64,000 nt of DNA from Rhizobium herbae. GTDB lineage: Bacteria; Pseudomonadota; Alphaproteobacteria; Rhizobiales; Rhizobiaceae. Location: assembly GCF_017873135.1 (NCBI RefSeq), contig NZ_JAGGJV010000011.1, positions 124,001 to 188,000 of the forward strand, read 5' to 3'. This document shows, piece by piece, positions 1-8,414 of the stretch (positions are counted from its first letter, which is position 1; the number at the start of each line of letters is the position of its first letter). The position numbers and the translations under genes are program-made. A model generated the notes under the pieces. The model searched no databases. It had not been told where the DNA came from and saw nothing but the letters and a program-made list of their open reading frames with translations.

Positions 1-822
1 GCAGCAGCTGTACGGCTTAAAGCCGACTTCGCGAATTTCGTAGACCCGGCCAAGACCTGCCGTCAGTCGTTCGAGATCGCAGGCATCGGCGCCGGCCATG
101 CGCCAAAATCCGGTCTCCCCCTCAAAGATGTCCAGCGGACCTTCAAAGCCGTTTTTCGCGAGAAGGGCTGCGTTGACGCCGGTCTGCGCCGCTGCCCCGA
201 AATTGTTCTTTGCCATGCTGGGTTCAGAGCCATAGACCGTCTTCATGACGGAGGCGACGGGCGCATTGGCAGCTGCAATCGCGATTGCATGCGCCGATTG
301 CCGCGCTTCGAGCTTCAGGAGCTTTGCGGCTGTCGCGGCCGCACCAAAGACCTGCCACGTTCCATGCCCATGCACCGTTTTGCGCGGATGCATATGCGAC
401 AGGGAAATCGCGACCCGGCCGCCCACTTCATATCCCACGACCATCGCTTCCAGGATGTCCGCCCCACAACTGTTGACATGCGCCGCGACACTCAACGCGG
501 CCGCGACCACCGTCGCGCCGGGATGGCCCTTGCGATAGATGTCGTCGAAGTCGAGAGCGTTGATCAGGCAGGCCTGGACGAAGGCGGCGGTTCCCGGATC
601 GGTCGTGCGATTGGTGCCGAGGATCGGCACGTCTCCACGAGACCCAACATCGTCCAGAAAGCCATCCAGGACGCCGGCGATCGGCAGGGAATAGCCACCA
701 AGCAGGCAGCAGAGCGAATCCAGAAGGCATTCGTTCGCCTTCCCGACAACGTCGGGCGGCAGATCGGCCAATGTTTCGCGGGCAATGTAGTTTCCCAGGA
801 CCATTGCTGCGGGTTGTTGCAT
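1..822 (-). CDS. MmgE/PrpD family protein, C-terminus outside window
   Basis: The reading frame is open from an ATG at 822 to the window edge (274 codons, no stop), so the gene is partial. The translation begins MQQPAAMVLGNYIARETLAD and carries the family's early features: an LDSLCCLLGG segment near residue 35, ALDFDDIYRKGHPG near 95 and HGTWQVFGAAATAAKLL near 145. It ends in GFKPYSCC, which matches the conserved KPYPCC region of the fold. MmgE/PrpD proteins include 2-methylcitrate dehydratase and many dehydratases or isomerases of unknown substrate. It is the last visible gene of the minus-strand importer/dioxygenase/amidase operon, 135 nt after the amidohydrolase, so a role in catabolism of the imported compound is inferred. 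The exact reaction cannot be named. Confidence 0.85.
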   Translation of the reverse strand, partial: MQQPAAMVLGNYIARETLADLPPDVVGKANECLLDSLCCLLGGYSLPIAGVLDGFLDDVGSRGDVPILGTNRTTDPGTAAFVQACLINALDFDDIYRKGHPGATVVAAALSVAAHVNSCGADILEAMVVGYEVGGRVAISLSHMHPRKTVHGHGTWQVFGAAATAAKLLKLEARQSAHAIAIAAANAPVASVMKTVYGSEPSMAKNNFGAAAQTGVNAALLAKNGFEGPLDIFEGETGFWRMAGADACDLERLTAGLGRVYEIREVGFKPYSCC

Positions 823-957
823 GGCGTTTCTCGTTTTTCGTTGAGTGTGGAACACAGGGGGGCGGGTATTTTCCAGAGCCGAAGCACCGGCGGTCTTCGC
901 CGATCCTCGGGCCCCTCCCCGCGACCAACAGATCCGACCTGCAGAATGCGCCCCCGA

Positions 958-1809
958 CTAAGGGCCGACCGCCAGGACATTGATGTCGCCGAACTCCACC
1001 CGATGCGCATCCATCGGGATAAGATTGCGAACCGCCCGGACACGGTCAATGTCCAGATATGAGGTGAAAAATCCGACCGTATCGGAAGCCCGGCCGATGA
1101 CCTGACCCCACGGATCGCAGACAAGCGAGTTGCCATAGGTCTGCCTGACTTCGCCTCCGGCCGCCGGATACGGACCCCATTGGCCGCAGGCGACGAAATA
1201 CACCTGGAACTCGATGGCCCGCGCCCGGCAGAGAACCTCCCAGTGATCCTTGCCCGTCTGAAGCGTGAAGGCCGCCGGCAGAATGATGACATCCACGCCT
1301 GCAGTCGCCAGGCGGTCGAAAAGACGCGAGAAGCGGAGGTCGTAACAAATGGCACAGCCAATCCGCAGGCCATTGATTTCGTAGACCACCAGCTCGTTTC
1401 CGGGCTCAACGGTCTCTGACTCGCGGTAGGCTTTGCCGTCTGGGGCCACGATGTCGAAGAGGTGTATTTTGCGGTACCGCCCGACTTCGATACCATCGCG
1501 GTCGAACACGAGCGAGGTATTGTGGATGCGGGTGCTTCCAGCAATCCGTTCCAGAACGCTGCCGGCATGCAGCCAGATCCGATGCGAGGCTGCGAAGTCC
1601 TGCAGCACGTCATAGGTCCGCCCGCCCGGAACTGTATCGGCCGCCACCTGTTTCTGCTGCGCGGTCCCCCCTGACCAGTCGAAGTGCTCCGGCAGGACGA
1701 TCAGATCCGGACTATCCCTGTCGACCGCATCCTGCATCAGGCGAAGCGCCTGACGAAGATTGTGGTCACGATCCGGTTGCGAGTTCATCTGAATGAGTGA
1801 GATCTTCAT
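958..1809 (-). CDS. Carbon-nitrogen hydrolase (nitrilase superfamily, Nit1/Nit2-like)
   Basis: A 283-residue cytoplasmic amidohydrolase. The Glu-Lys-Cys triad of the nitrilase superfamily is visible: Glu in LIVLPEHFDW, Lys in RYRKIHLFD and Cys in IGCAICYDLRFSRLF. The following ILPAAFTLQTGKDHWEVLCR segment and the downstream ARAIEFQVYF are typical of the omega-amidase/Nit branch rather than true nitrilases. Family members hydrolyse amides such as alpha-ketoglutaramate or deaminated glutathione, but the substrate here is not evident. Its ATG overlaps the stop of the RraA-like gene by 4 nt and is preceded by a GGAGG-type ribosome binding site, so the two are translationally coupled. Confidence 0.88.
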   Translation of the reverse strand: MKISLIQMNSQPDRDHNLRQALRLMQDAVDRDSPDLIVLPEHFDWSGGTAQQKQVAADTVPGGRTYDVLQDFAASHRIWLHAGSVLERIAGSTRIHNTSLVFDRDGIEVGRYRKIHLFDIVAPDGKAYRESETVEPGNELVVYEINGLRIGCAICYDLRFSRLFDRLATAGVDVIILPAAFTLQTGKDHWEVLCRARAIEFQVYFVACGQWGPYPAAGGEVRQTYGNSLVCDPWGQVIGRASDTVGFFTSYLDIDRVRAVRNLIPMDAHRVEFGDINVLAVGP

Positions 1810-2459
1810 GATTCCTCCGATGATTGATAGTCAAAGATCGACTTGCCGGCCTCCAGATGGGGCCGCAGATGTCGCGAGCGTTTTTGCCGCTCGAGCGCTA
1901 CGGCTCCGAGACGTCGCATATGATTGGGATCGGCCACGAACACACCGTCGTCGTCGGCAAGCACCGCATATCCTGGCAGGACCGCCGCACCGCCGCAGGC
2001 GATGGGCACGTTGATCGATCCGCCGATCTGGTAGGCGCGATTGGTGGTTTTCGACGAGACGCCGCGGCACCAGACGGGGAAACCGCTGTGCGCGATTTCC
2101 AGCGCGTCTGTGCACGGCCCATCGACGACGATACCGGCAGCACCGCGGGCCTTGGCGGCGGCGACCACGCCGCCGCCGACACAGGCGATATCGTCATGGT
2201 CGACACGAGAAATCACCAGGATGTCACCGGGGACAAGCAGATCGATCGCTTTGTAGATGACCACACCGTCGCGGCCCGGTGCCGCGACGGTGACTGCGTT
2301 GCCGATCGCCTTTGAGGGAAAGACCGGACGGATCTGGGATCCGAGAAAGCCCAGATGTTCAAAATGACCGATCGTGGCGGTTTCCACCTCAGCTAGAAGA
2401 TCGCGCAGGTCTTCCGGCCAGGCGGAGTGCCGGGTGTCTATTCGGTATTCTATTGTCAT
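1806..2459 (-). CDS. RraA/HMG-CHA aldolase family protein
   Basis: About 217 residues. Family marks are ISRVDHDDIACVGGGVVAAA, then GAAGIVVDGPCTDALEI with the Arg/Asp-type pocket, SSKTTNRAYQIGGSINVPI, and GYAVLADDDGVFVAD near the C-terminus. Relatives are either RNase E inhibitors (RraA) or class II pyruvate aldolases and oxaloacetate decarboxylases acting on 4-carboxy-4-hydroxy-2-oxoadipate type compounds. In this catabolic operon the aldolase/decarboxylase reading is more likely, but that is inference. The ATG at 2459 is chosen because a GAGG motif sits 8 nt upstream. An upstream GTG at 2468 would overlap that motif. Confidence 0.8.
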   Translation of the reverse strand: MTIEYRIDTRHSAWPEDLRDLLAEVETATIGHFEHLGFLGSQIRPVFPSKAIGNAVTVAAPGRDGVVIYKAIDLLVPGDILVISRVDHDDIACVGGGVVAAAKARGAAGIVVDGPCTDALEIAHSGFPVWCRGVSSKTTNRAYQIGGSINVPIACGGAAVLPGYAVLADDDGVFVADPNHMRRLGAVALERQKRSRHLRPHLEAGKSIFDYQSSEES

Positions 2460-2492
2460 GAATTTCACCTCAAGGCAGGGGCGCGGGCGATG

Positions 2493-3359
2493 TCAGACCG
2501 GCCGCTCACCGGCGGTTGTCGTGCGATGCATGATGCGGATCAGGGACGGGTCGAAGCCATCGCGCCGGTGCATGGTGCAGCGATTGTCCCACATCATGAT
2601 GTCGCCCTGATCCCACTGCTGGACGAAGACTTCCTGTCCCTTGGTCGTATGGTCCCAAAGTTCGAGAAGCAAAGCTTCGCTCTCGTCGAGCGGCATGCCG
2701 ACGATCCAGGCGCCTTCGGTCGTGCCGCCGAGATACAGCGCCTTGCGGCCGGTCTCGCCATGGATCCGAACCAGCGGGTGAACGATCCCGGTCCACTCGC
2801 GAAAATCGCGGCTACCGGGCGTGCTTTTTCCGAGACGCAACTTACCGGTCTTGTCATAGACGTTCTGGAAGAAGATCTGCCGGCCGTCTGTTGCCTTTCT
2901 CAAGGCGTCCGGCAGGGTCTCGTAGGCACTGTAGGTCGACAGGAAATAGGTGTCACCGCCGGAGGGCGGCACGGTTACGGCGCGCAGAATAGCGCCTGCC
3001 GGCGGCCGCTCGTAAAACCAGGTGTCGGTGTGCCATGTCGCCTCGCTGTTGCCCATCGCGCCGCTCGGCTTGCCGTCCTTCATGGCATTGCTGATGACGA
3101 GAATTTCCGTATGGGTCGGATGACCACCCTCCTGCTTCTGTTTGGGATGGATGACGAAGTCCCCGAAATGGCGGGAGAACTCCACCTGCTGCGCATCGGT
3201 AATGCCGGTCTTCTTGAAGCGCAGAACGCCATATTGCAGCCAGAAGCGGCGCAGTTCCTCGATGTCACGGGCGTCGTAGGCGTTGAAATCGAACCCCTCG
3301 ATATCGGCGCAGACATTGCTGTCGTTTTGCACCGCACGCAGTCTTTGTTTCGTCAGCAT
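2493..3359 (-). CDS. TauD/TfdA-type Fe(II)/2-oxoglutarate dioxygenase
   Basis: A roughly 288-residue member of the TauD/TfdA family, which couples 2-oxoglutarate decarboxylation to substrate hydroxylation. The proximal His-X-Asp iron ligands are in ATWHTDTWFYERPP. The distal His lies in MWDNRCTMHRRDGFDP and the 2-oxoglutarate-binding Arg follows in SLIRIMHRTT. IEGFDFNAYDARDIEELRR near the start matches the family's N-terminal lobe. It lies between an importer ATPase gene (116-nt gap) and the RraA-like gene, so it probably oxidises the imported substrate. An AAAGGAG site sits directly against an ATG at 3365, so the second ATG at 3359, 6 nt further, is the better start. Confidence 0.87.
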   Translation of the reverse strand: MLTKQRLRAVQNDSNVCADIEGFDFNAYDARDIEELRRFWLQYGVLRFKKTGITDAQQVEFSRHFGDFVIHPKQKQEGGHPTHTEILVISNAMKDGKPSGAMGNSEATWHTDTWFYERPPAGAILRAVTVPPSGGDTYFLSTYSAYETLPDALRKATDGRQIFFQNVYDKTGKLRLGKSTPGSRDFREWTGIVHPLVRIHGETGRKALYLGGTTEGAWIVGMPLDESEALLLELWDHTTKGQEVFVQQWDQGDIMMWDNRCTMHRRDGFDPSLIRIMHRTTTAGERPV

Positions 3360-3475
3360 TTTCATCTCCTTTTGCGGGCCTTCCTCTTAAGGCCACCACC
3401 ATCCTAGAAGTGAGCGTGAGAAGGGTTCCAATACCGATCGTCACGCATTGATACGGGCAGGCTATGGATTGCGGG

Positions 3476-4558
3476 TCAGTCCGAAAGCACCTGAACGTCC
3501 TGTGGATCGATGCCGAGCGTGACTGTGCTTGCCAGCTCTGGCACCAGGGACGACCGGCTTGAGGGAACAAGAACCATCAGGCTCAGACCGGTGGCGACCT
3601 CGACCAGAAGTTCGACGTGGGCGCCGAGATTGACGATCCTGCGCACGACGCCGTCGAGACGGTTTTGCGGACCGGTTCCAGAATCGGATCCGTTCAGAAG
3701 CGCGATGCTTTCCGGGCGAATGCAGCAGGATTGGACGGCATTATTTCCAGCGCAGTCCGAGCGCAGCACGATCTGAGTTCCGTCGATGCACAATTCAAGA
3801 AACGTCGGCCCAGGAATACTCCTCCTGACGGACAGGATATTGGAACGGCCCACGAAATCCGCGACGAAGCGTGTCGCGGGATTTCTGTAGATGGAAGCGG
3901 GCTCGCCCTGCTGCGCGATGGCGCCTTGCCACATGACGACGATCCGGTCGGACATCGCCATCGCCTCTTCCTGATCGTGGGTGACATAGACGAACGTCAT
4001 GTCCAACTGTTCCTGGATTTCCTTGAGCTCGATGCGCATGGCCTCGCGCAGCTTCAGATCGAGGTTGGACAGCGGCTCGTCTAGGAGCAGCACGGACGGC
4101 TTCGGGGCGATCGCTCGTGCCAAAGCCACCCGCTGTTGCTGGCCGCCTGAAAGGGCCTTTGGATAGCGCGAGCCAAAACCGTCGAGGCGGACGCTGCGCA
4201 ACGCGGCATCCACCGCTTTGCCGATCTCCGCCTTAGGGGTCCCCCGCATACGAAGCCCGAAACCGACATTTTCAGCAACGGTCATGTGCGGGAACAGCGC
4301 ATAGTTCTGGAACACCAGTCCGAGATTGCGCCGCTCCGGCGGGATGCGGTTCTGACTTTTGCCGCGGACCCGGACATCGCCGCTACTTGGCGTATTGAAG
4401 CCGGCGATCATGTTGAGGGTCGTCGTCTTGCCGCAGCCGGAGGGTCCGAGAATGCTGACGAATTCGCCGCGCGGGATCTGAAGGTTCAGGTCCTGCACCA
4501 CCGGGATGCCGGCAAAGGATTTGCTGACCGAGACGAGTTCTATGTCGAAACTGTTCAT
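3476..4558 (-). CDS. ABC importer ATPase, PotA-like (polyamine/opine/iron class)
   Basis: A 360-residue ATPase. It shows Walker A GPSGCGKTTT, Q-loop LVFQNYALFPHMT, signature LSGGQQQRVALARA, Walker [16 protein letters not shown] and switch VYVTHDQEEAMAMSDRI. After residue 240 comes the C-terminal regulatory TOBE-type region (CIRPESIALL) found in PotA, FbpC and MalK relatives. The ATG overlaps the preceding permease stop by 4 nt. With two permeases and a periplasmic binding protein it forms a complete PotABCD-type importer. The class imports polyamines, opines, amino acids or ferric ion, and the specificity cannot be read from the ATPase. Confidence 0.92.
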   Translation of the reverse strand: MNSFDIELVSVSKSFAGIPVVQDLNLQIPRGEFVSILGPSGCGKTTTLNMIAGFNTPSSGDVRVRGKSQNRIPPERRNLGLVFQNYALFPHMTVAENVGFGLRMRGTPKAEIGKAVDAALRSVRLDGFGSRYPKALSGGQQQRVALARAIAPKPSVLLLDEPLSNLDLKLREAMRIELKEIQEQLDMTFVYVTHDQEEAMAMSDRIVVMWQGAIAQQGEPASIYRNPATRFVADFVGRSNILSVRRSIPGPTFLELCIDGTQIVLRSDCAGNNAVQSCCIRPESIALLNGSDSGTGPQNRLDGVVRRIVNLGAHVELLVEVATGLSLMVLVPSSRSSLVPELASTVTLGIDPQDVQVLSD

Positions 4559-5358
4559 TTGCTACCACCATGCAGTTGGGCCGAGAAACCACCGACTTTC
4601 TCGAACAGGAAAATCACCGTCAGAATGAAGATCATCGATGCAACGTTGACGGCCGCCATCACGGGATCGAGGCTGTATTCCAGATAGTTGATCACCGCGA
4701 TCGGCAGCGTCGTGTCGCCGGGGCGAACGAGAAAGACGGACAAGGGGATGTTGTTGAAGGAGATAATGAAGGCGAAGGTGACGCCCGACAGGACACCCGG
4801 CTTGATCATCGGCAGCACAATGTGCTGCAACCTTTGGCGTTTGGTGGCGCCAAGGCTCTGGGCCGCACGGTCCAGATTGCCGTCGAAGTTGGCAAGCGAT
4901 GTTGCAGCCATCCGGGTGACGAACGGCAAGGCAAGGACCACATGGGCGGCAATCAGTGCCGGCGTGCCGAGAACGCCCTGCAAGCCGATGATCGACAGGA
5001 ACAGCACGATCGCCACACCCTTGACGATCTGCGGCACCGATAACGGCGACAGCAGGCCTGCCATGATGGCCGTGCTGCCGGGGAGGCGCTCATAAACGAC
5101 AGCGTAGGCTGCCAGAACACCGAGCACGCCGCTGATACCAGCGACAACGGTGGCAATCTTCACGCTCAGCAAAAACGGCTGCAGCCACCGATCGGCCAAC
5201 AGATTACCGTACCAGACAGTCGTCCACTCCCACGGCAGAAAGGTAACCGCCGATGACGGGCTGAGCGAGGCTGCAACCACCACCGCCAGCGGCAGGGTGA
5301 TGAAGGTCAGCACCAACGCAATGGCCAACCAGAAAAGACATGTCAGAACCCGGTTCAT
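4555..5358 (-). CDS. ABC importer permease, PotC-like
   Basis: A 267-residue inner-membrane permease with an N-terminal membrane segment (LFWLAIALVLTFITLPLAVV) and about five further hydrophobic helices. The EAA-like cytoplasmic loop that contacts the ATPase is visible as NLDRAAQSLGATKRQRLQHI. The length and short N-terminus fit the PotC position of spermidine/putrescine-type importers. It overlaps both the upstream permease (ATGA at 5355-5358) and the downstream ATPase by 4 nt, so the three cytoplasmic-side subunits should be produced in balanced amounts. Confidence 0.9.
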   Translation of the reverse strand: MNRVLTCLFWLAIALVLTFITLPLAVVVAASLSPSSAVTFLPWEWTTVWYGNLLADRWLQPFLLSVKIATVVAGISGVLGVLAAYAVVYERLPGSTAIMAGLLSPLSVPQIVKGVAIVLFLSIIGLQGVLGTPALIAAHVVLALPFVTRMAATSLANFDGNLDRAAQSLGATKRQRLQHIVLPMIKPGVLSGVTFAFIISFNNIPLSVFLVRPGDTTLPIAVINYLEYSLDPVMAAVNVASMIFILTVIFLFEKVGGFSAQLHGGSK

Positions 5359-6254
5359 GACGCTTCCCCTTCCCGGTTGCTTCTTCGATTGCCACGGCGG
5401 GTCTCGTAGCGGATGCCCAGGAAGGAGATGGCGAGCATCATGATCAGCAGCGCTATCGCCATGACGGCGGCAAATCCCCAGTCGATATAGAAGAGCACCT
5501 GTTCGTAGATCATGGTTGCCAGCACCTTGAAGCGTGCTCCGCCTAATAGCGCTGGCGTGGCGTAGGCACTGGCCGCCATCGTGAACGAGATCAACAGCGA
5601 ACTGACGATGCCCGGAACAGACAGCGGCAGGATGATGTGGCGGATGACCGAGAGCCGCGAGGCGCCAAGCATCTGCGCAGCCCGCTCCAGATTGGGATCG
5701 ATGCCCTGGATGCTGGTGGTCAGGGACAGGATGCCGAATGGCAGGACGACATGCGTCAGGCCGACGACGACGGCAAACAGGTTTTTCGACAGGGGGAGAG
5801 GGGAGGCGATCAGGCCGAGATTGATCAGCATGTCGTTGATGAAGCCGCGATCCTCAAGAATGATCAGCCAGCCATAGGTACGCAGCACGACGCCGGCCAG
5901 TTCGGGTGCCAGCGCCAAAGCAAAGACCAGAGCCCGCCAGCGCGAACGCGAGCGCGCCAGGTAGTAGGCGACGGGATAGCCGAGAACAGTCACGCAGACA
6001 GCGACGAGGATGGACATCACCGCTGTCCGATAAAGACCGGCAAGCGACAGGCCGTCGGAAAAGAAGCGTTGATAGTTGAGGAGAGTCGGCGACAGGGTCT
6101 GAGCGTCCATGAAGCTCATCCCGATCATCGTGCCCATGGGCAGGGCAAAAAAGATGGTCAGCACCAGACAGGAAGGTGCGAGAACCAGATAGCCGGACGA
6201 GCGGGCGGGCGCGCCCGGCATCGCTGCCGGCGCGGTAAGGGCAATGGTCGACAT
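5355..6254 (-). CDS. ABC importer permease, PotB-like
   Basis: A 299-residue inner-membrane permease. A first helix near residues 22-45 is followed by a periplasmic stretch and five more hydrophobic segments. The EAA loop reads LERAAQMLGASRLSVIRH. The C-terminus is basic (RYETRRGNRRSNREGEAS), which suits a cytoplasmic end. It lies 12 nt after the binding-protein gene and overlaps the next permease by 4 nt. It would pair with the PotC-like subunit to form the membrane channel. Confidence 0.9.
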   Translation of the reverse strand: MSTIALTAPAAMPGAPARSSGYLVLAPSCLVLTIFFALPMGTMIGMSFMDAQTLSPTLLNYQRFFSDGLSLAGLYRTAVMSILVAVCVTVLGYPVAYYLARSRSRWRALVFALALAPELAGVVLRTYGWLIILEDRGFINDMLINLGLIASPLPLSKNLFAVVVGLTHVVLPFGILSLTTSIQGIDPNLERAAQMLGASRLSVIRHIILPLSVPGIVSSLLISFTMAASAYATPALLGGARFKVLATMIYEQVLFYIDWGFAAVMAIALLIMMLAISFLGIRYETRRGNRRSNREGEAS

Positions 6255-6266
6255 GAAATTGCCCTC

Positions 6267-7313
6267 TCAGTTCGCCTGGGAAACGACGTCGCGTTCCCAG
6301 CGTTCGCCCCATTCGCCAAGCTTGTCGGCGATACGCGAGAGGTCGGGCAGTTTCAGGCTCTCAAGATCGGCTTGCGTGGTGATCTGACGCTTTCGAATAT
6401 CATCGGGAATGTCGATGTCGGTCCGGGCGCTACCGACCTTGTATCCGGTCACCCATGCTTCCTGGCTCGACTTCTCCAGAAAGAAGTCGATGAAGGCCGT
6501 GGCAGCCTGCTTGTTCGTGGCCCCGACCGGTACGTTGAGCGTCGCAATCAGCGGGACCGTGCCTTCCTTGGGACGGACATAATCGACGGGAACACCCTGA
6601 TCGACGAGAAGCTGGGCGCGACCGTTCCAGAACGGCATTGCCCACACGGTCCCGTCCTTGATGTAGCTTTCGAGGATCGCCGAGGATTGTTCGAAGCCGA
6701 TTGACTGGCGGGCAAGCTCGGCCATTGCCGAAAAGCCGGGATCGACATTGTCGATCATATCGCCGCCGCGGGTGACAGACATGATTTCCATCAGGAAGAC
6801 GGCCATGATGTTCTGGAACGTTGGCAGGATGATCCTGCCTTTGAGTTCCGGATCAAGGAGTGATGACCAGGAAGTCGGCGGTGAAGCCAGCTTGTCGGTG
6901 CGATAGAGCAGCGACATGTACTGAACCTCATGGACGGCGCCGCAGGGGCCAGCGACCGCAGCAAGGCTGGGTACCAGTTTTCCGAGGTTTGGAACAGCCG
7001 TCACATCGAGCTTCTCCAGAAGCCCGTCCTTACAGCCTTGCAGTGACTGCGAGGCGGTCATGACCACGACATCGAAGCCGGGTTGGCCCCGGGTGGCCTT
7101 GATTTTCGCATAATCCTGAGAAGCTGAACCGACGGCATCATAGACGACATCGATACCGGACTTTTCCTCGAAGGGCTTGATGATACGCTCTTCGATGATT
7201 GCCTCGTAAGGCCCGCCATAGCTGTTGACGACGAGGGTTTCGGCAAAGGCCAGTCCAGGCGCGCCACTAAGCATGAGCGTCAGGCAGAGAGGAAGGTATC
7301 GGTTTACATTCAC
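6267..7313 (-). CDS. Periplasmic substrate-binding protein, PotD/opine-polyamine type
   Basis: A 348-residue exported protein with signal peptide LPLCLTLMLSGAPGLAFA cut near residue 24. The mature part starts TLVVNSYGGPYEAIIEERII, the usual opening of the iron/opine/polyamine family of type II binding proteins. GQPGFDVVVMTASQ and AVHEVQYMSLLYRTDKLASP are family positions of the two lobes. A GTG at 7313 is taken as the start because GGGAG lies 8 nt upstream, whereas a nearer ATG runs into a stop after two codons. It is the first gene of the importer/catabolic operon and lies 116 nt after an XRE-family gene in the same direction, its likely regulator. Confidence 0.9.
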   Translation of the reverse strand: MNVNRYLPLCLTLMLSGAPGLAFAETLVVNSYGGPYEAIIEERIIKPFEEKSGIDVVYDAVGSASQDYAKIKATRGQPGFDVVVMTASQSLQGCKDGLLEKLDVTAVPNLGKLVPSLAAVAGPCGAVHEVQYMSLLYRTDKLASPPTSWSSLLDPELKGRIILPTFQNIMAVFLMEIMSVTRGGDMIDNVDPGFSAMAELARQSIGFEQSSAILESYIKDGTVWAMPFWNGRAQLLVDQGVPVDYVRPKEGTVPLIATLNVPVGATNKQAATAFIDFFLEKSSQEAWVTGYKVGSARTDIDIPDDIRKRQITTQADLESLKLPDLSRIADKLGEWGERWERDVVSQAN

Positions 7314-7429
7314 GTCATGGTCTCCCGGTTTTGTTGTTCCCGGGAGAATGGTGACGGTTGGGGAGTGGCGGGTCTAATATCAATCGCTGATCATTGATGC
7401 CCGCAAAATAACAATGCCGAGGCTGGAGG

Positions 7430-7696
7430 TTACCTCGCTTTGGGTTTTCGACCAGGCTTAATAGGTGCAGGCTCGTCATCCGTGCCGGCAGGCACAACAA
7501 ACAATTCAGAAATATCGAATTGCAACGCTTGGGCAAGACGATCGAGCAAATCGACAGAGGCGTTGTGCCGTCCCCGTTCCAAATCGCTGATTACCGTTCT
7601 GTCCACATGGGCATCTACCGCGAGAATCTCCTGTGTCACGTTCGCGGATGTCCGCAAACGTCGAAGATTCCAGGCGATGCGCTTGCGGGTATCCAT
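7430..7696 (-). CDS. XRE-family HTH regulator, copy 1
   Basis: An 88-residue DNA-binding protein with a Cro/C1-type helix-turn-helix at residues 7-62 (RIAWNLRRLRTSANVTQE, then VISDLERGRHNASVD) and a basic tail GRKPKAR. It is similar to the second XRE protein at 8042-8308: the two have the same length, about 40 percent identity by eye, and a shared GRKPKA tail. Both sit divergently beside a LysR sequence. It lies just upstream of, and in line with, the importer operon, so control of that operon and of itself is plausible. No effector domain is present. Confidence 0.82.
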   Translation of the reverse strand: MDTRKRIAWNLRRLRTSANVTQEILAVDAHVDRTVISDLERGRHNASVDLLDRLAQALQFDISELFVVPAGTDDEPAPIKPGRKPKAR

Positions 7697-7737
7697 GTCG
7701 CATGGGCATCATCTTGCCCCGCGTTAATCCATCGGAT

Positions 7738-7775
7738 ATACCCTACATATTTCGTTTCACGTATACTCAGGGTAT
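7738..7775. promoter_or_regulatory. Inverted repeat in the XRE/LysR-remnant divergent region
   Basis: Arms ATACCCT (7738-7744) and AGGGTAT (7769-7775) are perfect complements separated by 24 nt of AT-rich sequence, about 40 nt upstream of XRE copy 1. The size and position suit an operator for the XRE protein or a former LysR partner. This is inference from position only. Confidence 0.35.
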
Positions 7776-7828
7776 TGAGTGATGCGTTCGACCCAACAAA
7801 AATTCTCGGAAAATGGGAATGCTAACGA

Positions 7829-8023
7829 ATGGAACTTCGCCAACTCCACTACTTCGTTGCCGTTGCCGAGGAGCTTCATTTTGCGCGGGCGGCTTCTCGC
7901 GTTCATGTCGCGCAGCCCTTGCTTAGCAAGCAGATCCAGTCTGCTTAGCAAGCAGATCCAGTCGTTAGAAACTCGATACTCGGCTGCTCGTTCTCTAGGC
8001 ACAGCGGGTCGATCTGGCGTGGC
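7829..8023 (+). pseudogene. Broken LysR-family regulator, copy 1
   Basis: The frame starting at ATG 7829 encodes 38 residues of a LysR HTH, 35 of them identical by eye to the start of the intact LysR protein at 8415. It then stops at 7946-7948. The stop is created by a 22-bp tandem duplication (7920-7963). After the duplication, weak similarity to the next part of the HTH can be followed in another frame to about 8023, where the second XRE gene begins. The rest of the regulator has been lost. It represents the LysR half of a duplicated XRE/LysR pair. Confidence 0.8.
7920..7963 (+). repeat. 22-bp perfect tandem duplication
   Basis: The unit beginning TGCTTAGCAAGCAG and ending ATCCAGTC occurs twice back to back (7920-7941 and 7942-7963). 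It breaks the LysR copy-1 frame and brings in an in-frame TAG. Replication slippage is the likely cause. Confidence 0.9.
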
Positions 8024-8041
8024 AATTGTTTGCAAGCTGCC

Positions 8042-8308
8042 TCAATGCGCCTTTGGCTTACGTCCGGCACGAAGCGCAAGGGGCCGTGGTGCTCCTGGAT
8101 CAAGCTCCGCAAAGAAGGCCGAGACGTCGACTTCAAGTGTTGACGCAAAAGCTTCAAGGGCGCCGACGGTTACATTCTCCGATCCGCGTTCCACTCGGCC
8201 CACGTACGAACGGTCGATCTCGGCTTCAAGAGCGAGCCGCTCTTGCGAGAGCCCCTTGGCCACTCGAAGCCTTCGCAGATTCCATCCAATTCTTTGCCGA
8301 ACATCCAT
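8042..8308 (-). CDS. XRE-family HTH regulator, copy 2
   Basis: An 88-residue protein if started at MDVRQRIGWNLRRLR (ATG at 8308). An upstream ATG at 8341 would add 11 residues, but the 8308 start gives the same length and the same first motif as the paralogue at 7430-7696. The helix-turn-helix covers residues 7-62 (LSQERLALEAEIDRSYVG, then RVERGSENVTV). The tail ends GRKPKAH. It is divergent from the intact LysR gene at 8415 with about 105 nt between the starts. Roles in controlling LysR or the pair's own promoter are inferred. Confidence 0.8.
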   Translation of the reverse strand: MDVRQRIGWNLRRLRVAKGLSQERLALEAEIDRSYVGRVERGSENVTVGALEAFASTLEVDVSAFFAELDPGAPRPLALRAGRKPKAH

Positions 8309-8414
8309 GCCCGTCAGAAGGGCATATTCGATGCTTGACAATCGACGGACTGTCAGTCCCTAATTAATTGAAAACCGCCACCGGTGGCCATCGAAGGTTG
8401 AATTTGAGCAGCTC

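Noticed and set aside
289..1062. Long plus-strand frame of 257 codons
   Set aside because: It is antisense to the clear MmgE/PrpD and nitrilase-superfamily genes and has no motif of its own.
2427..3407. 326-codon plus-strand frame
   Set aside because: Shadow of the TauD-type gene on the minus strand; the dioxygenase metal ligands settle which strand is coding.
5637..6704. 355-codon plus-strand frame
   Set aside because: Antisense to the permease and binding-protein genes; composition is polar and repetitive with no fold markers.
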